Shown here piece by piece: positions 14,149-20,117 of a stretch of 20,831 nt of DNA. The notes beneath the pieces were generated by a model, which saw only the letters and a list, made by a program, of their open reading frames with translations, did not search any database and had not been told where the DNA came from. Location: positions 1-20,831 of IMG/VR virus record IMGVR_UViG_3300044833_000035. One strand, written 5' to 3'. How positions within the stretch are numbered: position 1 is the first letter of the stretch; each line of letters begins with the position of its first letter. Origin of the DNA: a virus. A program made the position numbers and the translations under genes.

Positions 14149-14718
14149 TTACAGTTCGTTGGTCGGCGAATTCGGCAGGCTGACGGTCGCGGTGCCGAAG
14201 GTCTGTTGCAGCTGGTCAAACAAGACGTCACCTTCGAGATCGATGGTGCCCCACTTGTTGTCGATCAGGGACAGGGCCTTGCTCGGCGACAGCTTCACAA
14301 GCGGGAAGTTCACGGTCCACAGCGGGCCGATGTCATTGGTGCCGACGAACTTGACCGACCCGTAGATCACCGGGTTGGAGAAGATATCGATCACGTCCGG
14401 AGTGGGAGACGGACCGCCGGTCGGCAGGCCGAGCAGCGCGAAGCCCATGTTGCGCGCGGTCAACTCTTCCATCTGCATGGTAAGCGTGCCGGCGATCTCG
14501 ATCACGGCCGTGAAGTCCTTCACGCGGACACCGGTTCGGCTGCTGTAGTGATCCAGCTGGGTGACCTTGGCAAGGAATTCGAAAACGGGCACGTTGCCGC
14601 AATCGACGTAAGTGCTCTCGCCGAGCAACTTGATCGAGCAGATGCCCTTACCGATGTAATAGTTGCCGATGTTGGGGCTGACGAGAGAACCCTCGATATG
14701 TTCATTTCCAAGAGGCAT
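14149..14718 (-). CDS. Major tail tube protein, 189 aa
   Basis: Forms the stacked hexamer rings of the tail tube. The protein starts MPLGNEHIEGSLVSPNIGNY and continues YIGKGICSIKLLGESTYVDCG, then NVPVFEFLAKVTQLDHYSSR. It next has VKDFTAVIEIAGTLTMQMEEL. The 'Y-I-G-K-G', 'D-x-G-N-x-x-x-F', 'H-x-S-S-R-x-G' and 'T-x-x-M-E-x-x-x-x-x-N' landmarks are typical of siphovirus tube proteins. The length is in the usual range. GGAG stands 7 bases before the ATG. Its place between the tail-terminator-like gene and the chaperones is standard. It is expected to be strongly expressed; the perfect inverted repeat right after the stop could help stabilise its mRNA. Confidence 0.88.
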   Translation of the reverse strand: MPLGNEHIEGSLVSPNIGNYYIGKGICSIKLLGESTYVDCGNVPVFEFLAKVTQLDHYSSRTGVRVKDFTAVIEIAGTLTMQMEELTARNMGFALLGLPTGGPSPTPDVIDIFSNPVIYGSVKFVGTNDIGPLWTVNFPLVKLSPSKALSLIDNKWGTIDLEGDVLFDQLQQTFGTATVSLPNSPTNEL

Positions 14719-14730
14719 GTGCGTTCTCCG

Positions 14731-15237
14731 TTAGACCTGTCTGAATTCCCCGGGGATGAAAGGATACCCGAACGTGAAGCTGAGCCCCATCTGGCCCCTC
14801 ATGGTGCGGTTCCGAGCCAAGTCGGTGATCGCTCCATCGTACTGAATTGATCCGCCTTCACCAGTCAACTGCTGAAGGGTCTTGTCGCCGTACACAGCCG
14901 CGATGATCGCGTTCCGTGCCTTGTTCAAATCCTTGCCTACCAACTTGTTGTGCGGCTTGCGCACTTCGAGCACGATGTAGACTTCCGGTGTCATCTTCAT
15001 GTAGCCGGGGCCGGGCGGTCCGCCACGTCCCTGATTGGTAGGGAAGCGCGGATCACGAAGCTCATCGGCATCCAGAAGGATGATGCCCGGGACCAACTCT
15101 TTGGGAAGCTCATCGCGGTTACGCAAGAAGTTTCCGGCCGGAATTACTCCCGTAGTAAGTTCGATGGTCAAACTCGACAAGAGAGTTTCGAGTTCGTCCA
15201 GAATACGATCACGTCGGTCCATCAAAGCTGCCGTCAT
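14731..15237 (-). CDS. Tail terminator-like / minor tail protein, 168 aa
   Basis: I chose the ATG at 15237, whose ATGA overlaps the stop of the upstream gene; a GTG 21 codons earlier is less likely. The protein starts MTAALMDRRDRILDELETLL with an N-terminal helix. It then has LVPGIILLDADELRDPRF, a Gly-rich loop GRGGPPGPGY and KMTPEVYIVLEVRKPHNK. A helix with NKARNAIIAAVYGDKTL follows, and the C-terminus ends GLSFTFGYPF. The helix-strand-strand-helix-strand order resembles tail terminator proteins (lambda gpU / SPP1 gp17), and the position between stopper and tube protein fits. The domain assignment is by order and fold pattern, not by a firm motif. Confidence 0.65.
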   Translation of the reverse strand: MTAALMDRRDRILDELETLLSSLTIELTTGVIPAGNFLRNRDELPKELVPGIILLDADELRDPRFPTNQGRGGPPGPGYMKMTPEVYIVLEVRKPHNKLVGKDLNKARNAIIAAVYGDKTLQQLTGEGGSIQYDGAITDLARNRTMRGQMGLSFTFGYPFIPGEFRQV

Positions 15238-15620
15238 TGCCTCACCGTGAATTCCCAGAGTACCGGTATCCCCGCTGGCGCCGTCTTCTTCGGCTTGCAC
15301 GTCAATGGCAGAACTTCGTCTTCAACCGGTGGGTCCGTGAGGGGCTGCACGAACGTCACAAGCTCATCCTTCTCATTGTCCGGCTCGATCTCCAGCTGGA
15401 GGCCGGTGACCGGGTCGAGTGGCGACATGATGACCTTGCGGTCCATCGGGTTCGCCAAGTCCGCCGGCTTCTCGTGCGGATTAAACTCGATCACACAAAC
15501 CGTACAGGGCCTGTCGACCGGGCTGCTATCCGCTCGTCGGAGCAGTGCGCCCATCCCAAATTCATGGATAAGCTCGTCTGCATCCTTCTGCGTTTGAACG
15601 TAGTCGAATACGGAGGCCAT
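15234..15620 (-). CDS. Head-tail stopper-like connector, 128 aa
   Basis: The protein starts MASVFDYVQTQKDADELIHEFG and has GALLRRAD at about 24-31. It then has CTVCVIEFNPHEKPADLANPMDRKVIMS and ends GIPVLWEFTVRQ. The pattern 'FDY-x-x-x-Q-x-x-A-D-x-L-I-x-x-F-G', then 'DRKV', then a final 'W-E-x-x-V-R' is typical of small stopper/head-completion proteins in siphophages (SPP1 gp16 or lambda FII role). AGGA stands upstream of the ATG. The end overlaps the next gene by 4 bases. It seals the portal-proximal opening after DNA packaging (family role, inferred from order). Confidence 0.7.
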   Translation of the reverse strand: MASVFDYVQTQKDADELIHEFGMGALLRRADSSPVDRPCTVCVIEFNPHEKPADLANPMDRKVIMSPLDPVTGLQLEIEPDNEKDELVTFVQPLTDPPVEDEVLPLTCKPKKTAPAGIPVLWEFTVRQ

Positions 15621-15661
15621 TCTATTTCCTAATTAGAGCCCGAACAACTGACAGTTACACG

Positions 15662-16579
15662 CTAGCGGATGACGGTCCGGCCGCCGCCCGAATTGAGCAA
15701 TCCGGCCTTAGCCAACATACGGTCGACGATTGGGAACGAAGCAAAGAAACCAAGTCCGAGTTTCGTGTCATAAGCGAAGACGGTCTCGATCGGGCCGACC
15801 TTTTTGGTCACGCTGGAGAGCACGCCGCCGTTCGCCGCCAGCGTGCTGTCGTAGTCGGGCTGGAGCTTCACGCCATTGAGCACCCGGATGGCAAGCTCAG
15901 CATTCGCCGCCTTGATCTGCTTCGGGATGCCGTTCACGGTGTCGCCGTTGTAGTCGACGACGCCCTGCCGCGGCCACTCCGTAGACTGGGTGGTCGTCGC
16001 GGGCGTGAGATACGAGACGCCCTGCAGGGCATATGGCGTGAGCCACGTTTCGAGAAAGGTCGAGTTGGCGTCCATGATCGCGCTGCCGATCGTCTGCAGC
16101 CGCTTGACGCCGTTGTACCGATACTTCTGATCGAGGTAGTCCGTCCCCTGCACAATGGCTGCACGGACGTCGTCGACCGTCTTTGCGGGCGGGATCACAA
16201 TGCCGCGCGAGGCGCAATACTTGCCCAAGAAGGCTTCGTCGATATACGCGTTCGCGCCGTCGATCTCGATCACGGTGGCAGTCTCGGTCGCGTTGGCGCC
16301 GGTCTCCCACGTGATAGTACCGAACGCTGGCCAGTCAGCCATGTTGGCGTTGATGGTCGAGACGGAGAAGTGTTCGTTGTCCAACACTTGAATGACGACG
16401 AAGTGCAGGGACTGGAAAGAGGGAGCTTGGAAACTGGCGGTGCCGTTGTCCGGGAAGCCCTCATAGATGCCGCTATCGCCAACCTGCACAGGGCCCGCGG
16501 GCGCAGGCGAGGGCGAGGCCTGCAACGTGAGTTGCGCGACAGTGCCCGTTTCATCCTGTACTGAGAAGATCGCGTCCAT
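15662..16579 (-). CDS. DnaT-like head-tail connector protein with N-terminal extension, 305 aa
   Basis: The ATG shares its A with the preceding TGA (TGATG), so translation is coupled. Residues about 108-270 match the DnaT-like phage domain: YIDEAFLGKYCASRGI, then AAIVQGTDYLDQKYRYNGVK, EWPRQGVVDYNGD, IKAANAELAIRVL and KKVGPIETVFAYD. Despite its name, in phages this family lies with head-tail adaptors (SPP1 gp15-like), as here. Two oddities: an extra beta-rich N-terminal segment of about 105 residues (Pro/Ala-rich at 20-30), and about 35 extra residues (161-200) before EWPR. The 41-base gap after its stop contains the small inverted repeat AACTG-A-CAGTT and the next ribosome site. Confidence 0.75.
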   Translation of the reverse strand: MDAIFSVQDETGTVAQLTLQASPSPAPAGPVQVGDSGIYEGFPDNGTASFQAPSFQSLHFVVIQVLDNEHFSVSTINANMADWPAFGTITWETGANATETATVIEIDGANAYIDEAFLGKYCASRGIVIPPAKTVDDVRAAIVQGTDYLDQKYRYNGVKRLQTIGSAIMDANSTFLETWLTPYALQGVSYLTPATTTQSTEWPRQGVVDYNGDTVNGIPKQIKAANAELAIRVLNGVKLQPDYDSTLAANGGVLSSVTKKVGPIETVFAYDTKLGLGFFASFPIVDRMLAKAGLLNSGGGRTVIR

Positions 16580-16770
16580 CAGTGGTTTTTCCCGTCGCCT
16601 TGCGTGCCGCTCATCACGTCAGGATTGGGCGGCGACGCGCTGTAGGTGATATGGTCCGCAGCCTCTTTCGCCACGCGCTCACGACGGTTCTCGCGGGCAG
16701 TGTAGAGCGCCGCGTGCATCGCTGCACGTCGGCGCTTCGTTGTCGGCTTGCCTACAATGGAGAACGCCAT
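16579..16770 (-). CDS. Small basic hypothetical protein, 63 aa
   Basis: The ATG has GAGG 9 bases upstream, and the end overlaps the next start (TGATG). The protein starts MAFSIVGKPTTKRRRAAMHA and continues with an Arg/Lys/Ala helix (ARENRRERVAKEAADH). It ends in a polar stretch (PPNPDVMSGTQGDGKNH). The basic helix could bind nucleic acid or an acidic capsid surface. It lies in the head-tail joining region; family not recognised. Confidence 0.7.
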   Translation of the reverse strand: MAFSIVGKPTTKRRRAAMHAALYTARENRRERVAKEAADHITYSASPPNPDVMSGTQGDGKNH

Positions 16771-16781
16771 GCGGGGCTACC

Positions 16782-17411
16782 TCAGCTGATGGCACCACTG
16801 CGGCGCGGAAGATAGGCATTCACCGGACCGTTGCGACCATTGTCGCGCTTGCGGTCCATCATCTTGGCGTCAACCGGATTGAGCGCCACGGTCTCATACT
16901 TGCTGCCCGTGATGCGCTCGCGGAGCGCTTCCTGCTGACTGGCCAGATGCTGCTTAATATTGGCAGCCGCTGTCATCGGCGGGAATTTCGCGCTGTACTG
17001 CTGGATCGCGCGAGTGTGGCGCTGTTCGGCCAGCCCCACGGCACGATGAGCCGCAGTCACTGCCGCCTTCGCTTCCTGCAGCGCAAGCTCGGCATCCGTG
17101 ACGCGCTTCTGGGCAATCGCTCGGATACGCTCGCGCTCTTGCTCGACGGTGAGGAAGCCTTCGATCTCCTCGTCTTCGGGCTCGGCACTGGCCTTGACCG
17201 GCTCGGGCTCGGCCGGCGTTTCATTGGCGTCCACTAGCTTGCGGACAAAGCCCGGGAGCGCGTCGTTGATCATGGAGCGGGTGACAGTCGTGTCGTTGGT
17301 GGCCTTCTGAACCACTCCGACCAGCGGGGCGCCGTCGTCGGTCCACAGCGTGTCGTCTTTGTGATCGAGGGTCTTCAGAGCTTCGGCGATTACTTCTTTC
17401 GTGACTGTCAT
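16782..17411 (-). CDS. Coiled-coil head-module protein with W-T-x-D-G-x-P motif, 209 aa
   Basis: I chose the ATG at 17411 (AGAGGA upstream); a TTG 12 codons earlier would read through a terminator-like hairpin's T-tract. Residues about 10-58 show a module ALKTLDHKDDTLWTDDGAPL, then VGVVQKAT, then VTRSMINDALPGFVRK. I associate this pattern (LD-x-x-x-D-x-x-W-T-x-D-G-x-P-x-V, VTR, A-x-P-G-F-x-R) with uncharacterised phage proteins. Next is an acidic Pro/Glu linker (65-85). A coiled coil at about 88-165 is rich in Ala, Glu and Arg (VEQERERIRAIAQKRVTDAE). The C-terminus is basic (MMDRKRDNGRNG). It could be a scaffold, a capsid accessory or a connector helper; none is proven. No other scaffold candidate is visible. 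Confidence 0.75.
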   Translation of the reverse strand: MTVTKEVIAEALKTLDHKDDTLWTDDGAPLVGVVQKATNDTTVTRSMINDALPGFVRKLVDANETPAEPEPVKASAEPEDEEIEGFLTVEQERERIRAIAQKRVTDAELALQEAKAAVTAAHRAVGLAEQRHTRAIQQYSAKFPPMTAAANIKQHLASQQEALRERITGSKYETVALNPVDAKMMDRKRDNGRNGPVNAYLPRRSGAIS

Positions 17412-17444
17412 GGTATCCTCTGGGGGCTCGGGTGGGGGAAGGAT

Positions 17445-17472
17445 CAAACCGGGACGGTCGAAACCGCCCCGG
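17445..17472 (-). terminator. Intrinsic-terminator-like hairpin with UUCG loop
   Basis: On the minus strand CCGGGGCGGT-TTCG-ACCGTCCCGG forms a 10-pair stem with one G-U pair and a stable UUCG tetraloop, followed by TTTGATCCTT. The T-tract is short, so termination is probably partial, limiting read-through to the 209-residue gene. Confidence 0.6.
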
Positions 17473-17484
17473 CTGACTGATGAT

Positions 17485-17521
17485 GCGCGGGACCGAAAGT
17501 GTCCCCCTCTTAGTCCCGCGC
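17485..17521 (-). other. Stem-loop between the 76-aa and 209-aa genes
   Basis: GCGCGGGAC and GTCCCGCGC form a perfect 9-pair stem around a 19-base loop. No T-tract follows. With the UUCG hairpin it fills most of the 131-base gap 17412-17542; no gene is seen there. Confidence 0.6.
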
Positions 17522-17542
17522 GACCATCAAGCCATATGTTAT

Positions 17543-17773
17543 TTATGGAAGCGCTGCGAGATTGGCGGCGGCCTTGACGCGGGCTGCGCCGTACTTCGTC
17601 AGCTTGGCGAAGACGATCGCGGCCGTGGCGCCGCCAGCGAGGCGGGTTGCCTGCGCGGCGAGAAACGCTGCCAGCTGATCATCATGCCGACGACGTGCCT
17701 TGCTACTGTGCCGCTGATGGTTGTTGTACTCGCGGGGCGAGGCGCCGGTCTGGCCAGAAAGCTGGTTTGCCAT
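17543..17773 (-). CDS. Small protein after the capsid gene, 76 aa
   Basis: I chose the ATG at 17773 because GGAG lies 9 bases upstream; an ATG five codons earlier overlaps that site. The protein begins MANQLSGQTGASPREYNNHQ, has a very basic stretch (RHSSKARRRHDD), then an Ala-rich helical half (QLAAFLAAQATRLAGGATAA and KLTKYGAARVKAAANLAALP). It is flanked on both sides by stem-loops, so it has its own expression level relative to capsid and downstream genes. Small basic-then-Ala-rich proteins beside the capsid gene can be virion or assembly factors, but I recognise no family. Confidence 0.6.
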   Translation of the reverse strand: MANQLSGQTGASPREYNNHQRHSSKARRRHDDQLAAFLAAQATRLAGGATAAIVFAKLTKYGAARVKAAANLAALP

Positions 17774-17789
17774 GTGGGTGATCTCCATA

Positions 17790-17823
17790 CGAAGAAAGGG
17801 CGAGCGGTTTGAGCCGCCCGCCC
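17790..17823 (-). terminator. Terminator-like hairpin downstream of the capsid gene
   Basis: On the minus strand GGGCG-GG-CGG, a 6-base loop and CCG-CT-CGCCC form a stem with a small internal mismatch (17823-17798). TTTCTT follows at once (17797-17792). It lies 31 bases after the capsid stop. Attenuation after a highly expressed capsid gene is common in phages. Confidence 0.6.
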
Positions 17824-17844
17824 TACATCAATCGAAACTTGATA

Positions 17845-17864
17845 GCGAGAGCCTTAGCTCTCGC
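17845..17864 (-). other. Hairpin enclosing the capsid stop codon
   Basis: GCGAGAGC-TAAG-GCTCTCGC is a perfect 8-pair stem whose 4-base loop holds the TAA stop of the capsid gene. It ends 21 bases before the terminator-like hairpin. Confidence 0.7.
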
Positions 17865-18951
17865 GGGTGATCAGACGAGCAAGCTTGATCTGCTTGCGCT
17901 CGGGGAACACGCGCACCCACGAACCGGAGAACGCGAGGTTGTTCGCCGAGTTGGCGTTGGTCGGTCCGCCTTCCGAAGCCGGGCTGCCGACGTAGGCGTG
18001 GCCGACCGGATGGATGATCCATTCGACGCGGTTGTAGAGCGTGTCGCTGCCGGCGCCGTTACCGCGGTCCGGGTTGCGGAAGACTTCGGTCGGGACGATC
18101 GGGGTGCCGACGCCCAGACGGAACGATGCAGGGCCAACAAGCCACGTATGATAGACGCCAGCGGCGGTCTGCGCGCCGTTGGCGGCGGTACCGGCGGGGT
18201 TGGGCATACCGTCGTCGACGATCACGCGGCGGCCGAGGAAGGTCGGAATGTTGACCTTGCCTTCGCTGTCGGGGATGAAGTCGATCAGGTTGTTTTTCTG
18301 GGCGGTCGAGTAGACGATCGAGTGCATGAACACAGCGGTCACGTCTTCGGCGGCGTCGCCGAGCAGTGTCGCGGTATCGATGAACGCGGATGCGGAGAAG
18401 TTCGTCACGCCTGCGGAGAAGGACGAGCCCGAGATGTCATGGGTCAAGTCGTTCTGATGGCCGTAGGCGGCATTGATACCCAGCTGGCCGGAGCGACCGA
18501 GGGTCGGGTCGGCGAGGGCGTTGTTGTTGAAGACACCGTTCGCGACCGCGACGAAAGCGGCCTGCAGACGACGCACCCAGTAGTCGGAAACGCGCGAGGC
18601 GATCGACTGCATCGGGTCGGAACCGGCGAGGGCAGTGGCCAGACGCATGGTGCTCCAGCTGGAGTTACGCGACAGGCGGACCGCAACTTCGGCAGAGGTC
18701 TGGGTGATGTTCGGGGTCGACGTAGCGTTCGGGTCGTCGCTCGAAATATTCTCGGCCGGGTCGCCGATGTCCTGCCAAGACGGGACCGTGAAGGTCAGAC
18801 CGCCACCGGCAAGCAGATTGTCGAGAAAGTCATCGCGTGCGGCAATGCCGCTCTGGATGATCGCGGTCTTCTCCATCGTAAGCTGCTGCGTATACGGGGT
18901 GAAAACAGCGGGGACGATAACGTCCGAAATTTGGGTGGACACGTTGACCAT
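17854..18951 (-). CDS. Major capsid protein, 365 aa
   Basis: Builds the icosahedral head; HK97 fold expected. The protein starts MVNVSTQISDVIVPAVFTPY and has QQLTMEKTAIIQSGIAARD, the helix-and-turn opening of coat proteins of the 'capsid protein 13-like' type. FTVPSWQDIG follows, then a long spine-helix candidate at about 103-140 (QSIASRVSDYWVRRLQAAFV). FLGRRVIVDDGMPNPAG (238-254) is a hallmark of the P-domain and axial strands, and the C-terminus has VEWIIHPVGHAYV. The length is typical and there is no obvious N-terminal delta domain. GGAG stands 7 bases before the ATG. Specific landmarks make the identification strong; the precise family name is from memory. Confidence 0.9.
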   Translation of the reverse strand: MVNVSTQISDVIVPAVFTPYTQQLTMEKTAIIQSGIAARDDFLDNLLAGGGLTFTVPSWQDIGDPAENISSDDPNATSTPNITQTSAEVAVRLSRNSSWSTMRLATALAGSDPMQSIASRVSDYWVRRLQAAFVAVANGVFNNNALADPTLGRSGQLGINAAYGHQNDLTHDISGSSFSAGVTNFSASAFIDTATLLGDAAEDVTAVFMHSIVYSTAQKNNLIDFIPDSEGKVNIPTFLGRRVIVDDGMPNPAGTAANGAQTAAGVYHTWLVGPASFRLGVGTPIVPTEVFRNPDRGNGAGSDTLYNRVEWIIHPVGHAYVGSPASEGGPTNANSANNLAFSGSWVRVFPERKQIKLARLITRES

Positions 18952-19057
18952 GGATACTCTCCAGTGAATGGTGGGGTGAGCGTTTCAGCATCTCCCCATG
19001 GAGAGCTTCAAACTTGCGATCGAGCCGCGCATGCGGTGATCTAAATTCTGCCGTGAG

Positions 19058-19091
19058 ATTACACGGTACAAATCCCGAGCACAACTGCCAA
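19058..19091 (-). promoter_or_regulatory. Possible weak promoter in the capsid gene leader
   Basis: The 158-base gap 18952-19109 before the capsid gene contains TGTAAT (19063-19058, one change from TATAAT). Imperfect -35 candidates are TTGTGC at 15-base spacing and TTGGCA at 22. TGTAAT overlaps a small stem CCGTG-TAATCT-CACGG. The gap otherwise holds TCTCC/GGAGA stem options and the capsid ribosome site; no gene is seen. Confidence 0.25.
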
Positions 19092-19109
19092 TTAGGAATA
19101 AGCTCCTGA

Positions 19110-20117
19110 CTATCGTGGAGAAGCCGAAACGAATGCCTGTCGCATGACGAGATAGCCGCTCTGGAGAGGATGCAAACCATCTGGCCCGAGGAGGGCGCTA
19201 TTGCCGATCAGCGCGTCAGCGTCCACCAAATAGACATTCAACCCGAAGCTTTGCGCCGTCGTGACATTGGCCGCGATCAGGGTTTTGTATCGAGTGTTCT
19301 GCGCCGTAGTCGTGCCGTTCGCGGTATTGGCCGCAGCGGTGTAGTCATGGGTGTTGGCGACGACTACGAGTGGATCAGCGATGTTGACAACAGAGCCGTA
19401 GCCCGCCACGAACCCTATGTAGACTACATTTGATGCGCTCGTAGCAGAGACCACAGTGATGACCACGGTGTGCGTTGTGTTCGAGAGGCCGGTGAATGTC
19501 TGAGCGAATGGACCAGAGGTAAGCCCGATATTAGACGGGACCAAAGCTCCCGGCGGGGTCGCGTTGAACGTCCCTTTGCTGACACCGTCGATTGTGACTG
19601 AGAACTGACCGGCCTGCGAGTTATTCCAATAGCCAACGACAGCGACTGACGTTCCTGTAACCGAGCACGTCAGGGTCGATCCATTCGTCGTAGACGATCG
19701 CCCTTTAGGGTCTGTGGTCGAAGTCATGTTGGCCCACGTGCCCGCGGCAGTCATGCTCTGCGCACGAACTTTGTTCGCCCCTTCTTTCGTGGCCAGATGT
19801 AGGACGAGAGCAAGATGTCCCAGCTGTGTAGTTGTCTCGCGGTTAGTAATTCCCCCGCCGAGATTTTTATCGTTGGTGCCAAGCCATAGCGGATAGATGT
19901 CCCCCTGCGCAGGATTGAACATAAACGTATCAGGGGATTGATCGGCCACGGTGTTGCCGCCGCGCGCAGTGATGTTGGCCTCCCATCCGTAATAGTCGGC
20001 TAGCACCGGACCAAGGCCATTGAACATCAGGCTATCGCCAATCACAGCGCGCATGGTCCCCGATGACCCTACTACTGCGCCAGCGCTGGCACTCGTATAG
20101 AATGCAGTGGATGCCAT
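19110..20117 (-). CDS. SGNH/GDSL-family hydrolase with inserted beta domain, 335 aa
   Basis: Esterase-type fold that removes acyl groups, for example acetyl from surface polysaccharide (family role; substrate unknown). Block I is AVIGDSLMFNG with the nucleophile Ser29. Block II is ARGGNT (Gly53/54). Block III is LWLGTNDKN (Asn82). Block V is DGLHPLQSGY with Asp313 and His316. All four SGNH residues are therefore visible. Between blocks III and V a beta-rich insertion (about 120-235; GSTLTCSVTGTSVAVVGYW, then FSVTIDGVSKGTF and TTHTVVITVVSA) resembles a carbohydrate-binding sandwich. There is no signal peptide, consistent with a virion component. The ATG directly follows the collagen-like gene's TAA, so the two are probably co-translated. 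It is placed before the capsid gene. Confidence 0.85.
   Translation of the reverse strand: MASTAFYTSASAGAVVGSSGTMRAVIGDSLMFNGLGPVLADYYGWEANITARGGNTVADQSPDTFMFNPAQGDIYPLWLGTNDKNLGGGITNRETTTQLGHLALVLHLATKEGANKVRAQSMTAAGTWANMTSTTDPKGRSSTTNGSTLTCSVTGTSVAVVGYWNNSQAGQFSVTIDGVSKGTFNATPPGALVPSNIGLTSGPFAQTFTGLSNTTHTVVITVVSATSASNVVYIGFVAGYGSVVNIADPLVVVANTHDYTAAANTANGTTTAQNTRYKTLIAANVTTAQSFGLNVYLVDADALIGNSALLGPDGLHPLQSGYLVMRQAFVSASPR

Noticed and set aside
13725-14183. Plus-strand Gly/Arg-rich frames opposite the 70-residue gene
   Set aside because: Low complexity, antisense, no start signal; explained by the Ala/Pro-rich minus-strand gene.
14731-15300. Longer starts (GTG 15300, TTG 17447, TTG 14099, GTG 13155) for four genes
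   Set aside because: Each has weaker start signals than the internal ATG or GTG chosen, which overlaps the previous stop or has a proper ribosome site.
17809-19044. Long plus-strand open frame (411 codons) opposite the capsid gene
   Set aside because: Arg/Gly/Val-rich product with no domain, fully antisense to a clear capsid gene; an artefact of GC-rich codon use.
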